Shown: piece by piece, positions 5,236-5,413 of the stretch | Position numbering within the stretch: the stretch's first letter is position 1 | How the letters are laid out: every line of letters begins with the position of its first letter | Assembly (NCBI GenBank): GCA_948815685.1 | Contig: CAQJOC010000001.1 | Span: 42,152 to 47,564 of the forward strand | Length of the DNA: 5,413 nucleotides | From: an uncultured Eubacteriales bacterium | Lineage (GTDB): Bacteria; Bacillota; Clostridia; Oscillospirales; Acutalibacteraceae | Direction: 5' to 3' | Notes under the pieces: model-generated | Seen by the model: only the letters and a program-made list of their open reading frames with translations | Told to the model about the DNA's origin: nothing | Database searches by the model: none | Translations under genes and position numbers: made by a program

Positions 5236-5413
5236 TATACAGTCTCACCTACATATATTTTTCATATTTAAACGGGCTTGTCTGAAAAATAAAAAATAGT
5301 TAAAGTGGGAAAATTGGTAGACACGAAAAAATATGCTCATGTTGTGAATTCATTATAAATAATTTTAGTAATTTAAGATGATTTTGATACATTTTAAAAA
5401 TTCAACTCTTCTG
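5236..5413. other. Non-coding stretch upstream of the flippase
   Basis: No gene is supported in these 178 bases on either strand. AGGTGAG at 5250-5244 (minus strand) is the flippase ribosome site. A perfect TATAAT on the minus strand (5357-5352) has no recognisable -35, so a promoter there is weak. Two tracts, GGGCTTGTCTGAAAAA starting at 5274 and GGTAGACACGAAAAAAT starting at 5316, look like the ends of insertion sequences, but no matching inverted partner or transposase is present in the window. Confidence 0.5.

Noticed and set aside
5352..5380. Minus-strand TATAAT as a flippase promoter.
   Set aside because: No acceptable -35 at 15-18 bases upstream and a leader over 100 bases long; too weak to call.
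1..5413. CRISPR array, tRNA or rRNA genes.
   Set aside because: No regularly spaced repeats and no recognisable structural RNA were seen on either strand.

Overview
The window is AT-rich, with strong purine-rich ribosome binding sites, some TTG starts, and protein sequences typical of low-GC Gram-positive bacteria. It most likely comes from a member of the Clostridia (Bacillota). No species can be named from the sequence alone.

Bases 1-2527 hold a high-affinity zinc (or related divalent metal) uptake ABC transporter, read left to right. The end of the extracellular substrate-binding protein (znuA, cut by the window's left edge) is followed by an unusually long, dyad-rich gap of 259 bases. 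The ATPase gene znuC and the permease gene znuB come next and overlap by one base. A hairpin terminator follows znuB. The gap carries a perfect TATAAT box just before znuC, with palindromes overlapping its -35 region, so znuCB may have its own regulated promoter.

Bases 2565-3659 form a separate small unit. A consensus-like promoter with an 11-base direct repeat drives two small, acidic-leaning genes of about 144 and 133 codons. The two proteins look like diverged paralogues of each other. Each has a Nif11-like helical N-terminal block and a shared C-terminal pattern ending in an Ala-(Leu/Met)-Trp motif. No modifying enzyme or exporter is visible beside them. They are the least explained part of the window and its best candidate for something undescribed, possibly a pair of RiPP-type precursors.

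Bases 3694-5235, on the opposite strand and convergent, encode a 14-helix MATE/MOP-superfamily polysaccharide flippase (Wzx/RfbX-like). A G/C-containing hairpin lies between it and the small-gene pair and could stop transcription from either side. The last 178 bases upstream of the flippase hold no gene that I can see.
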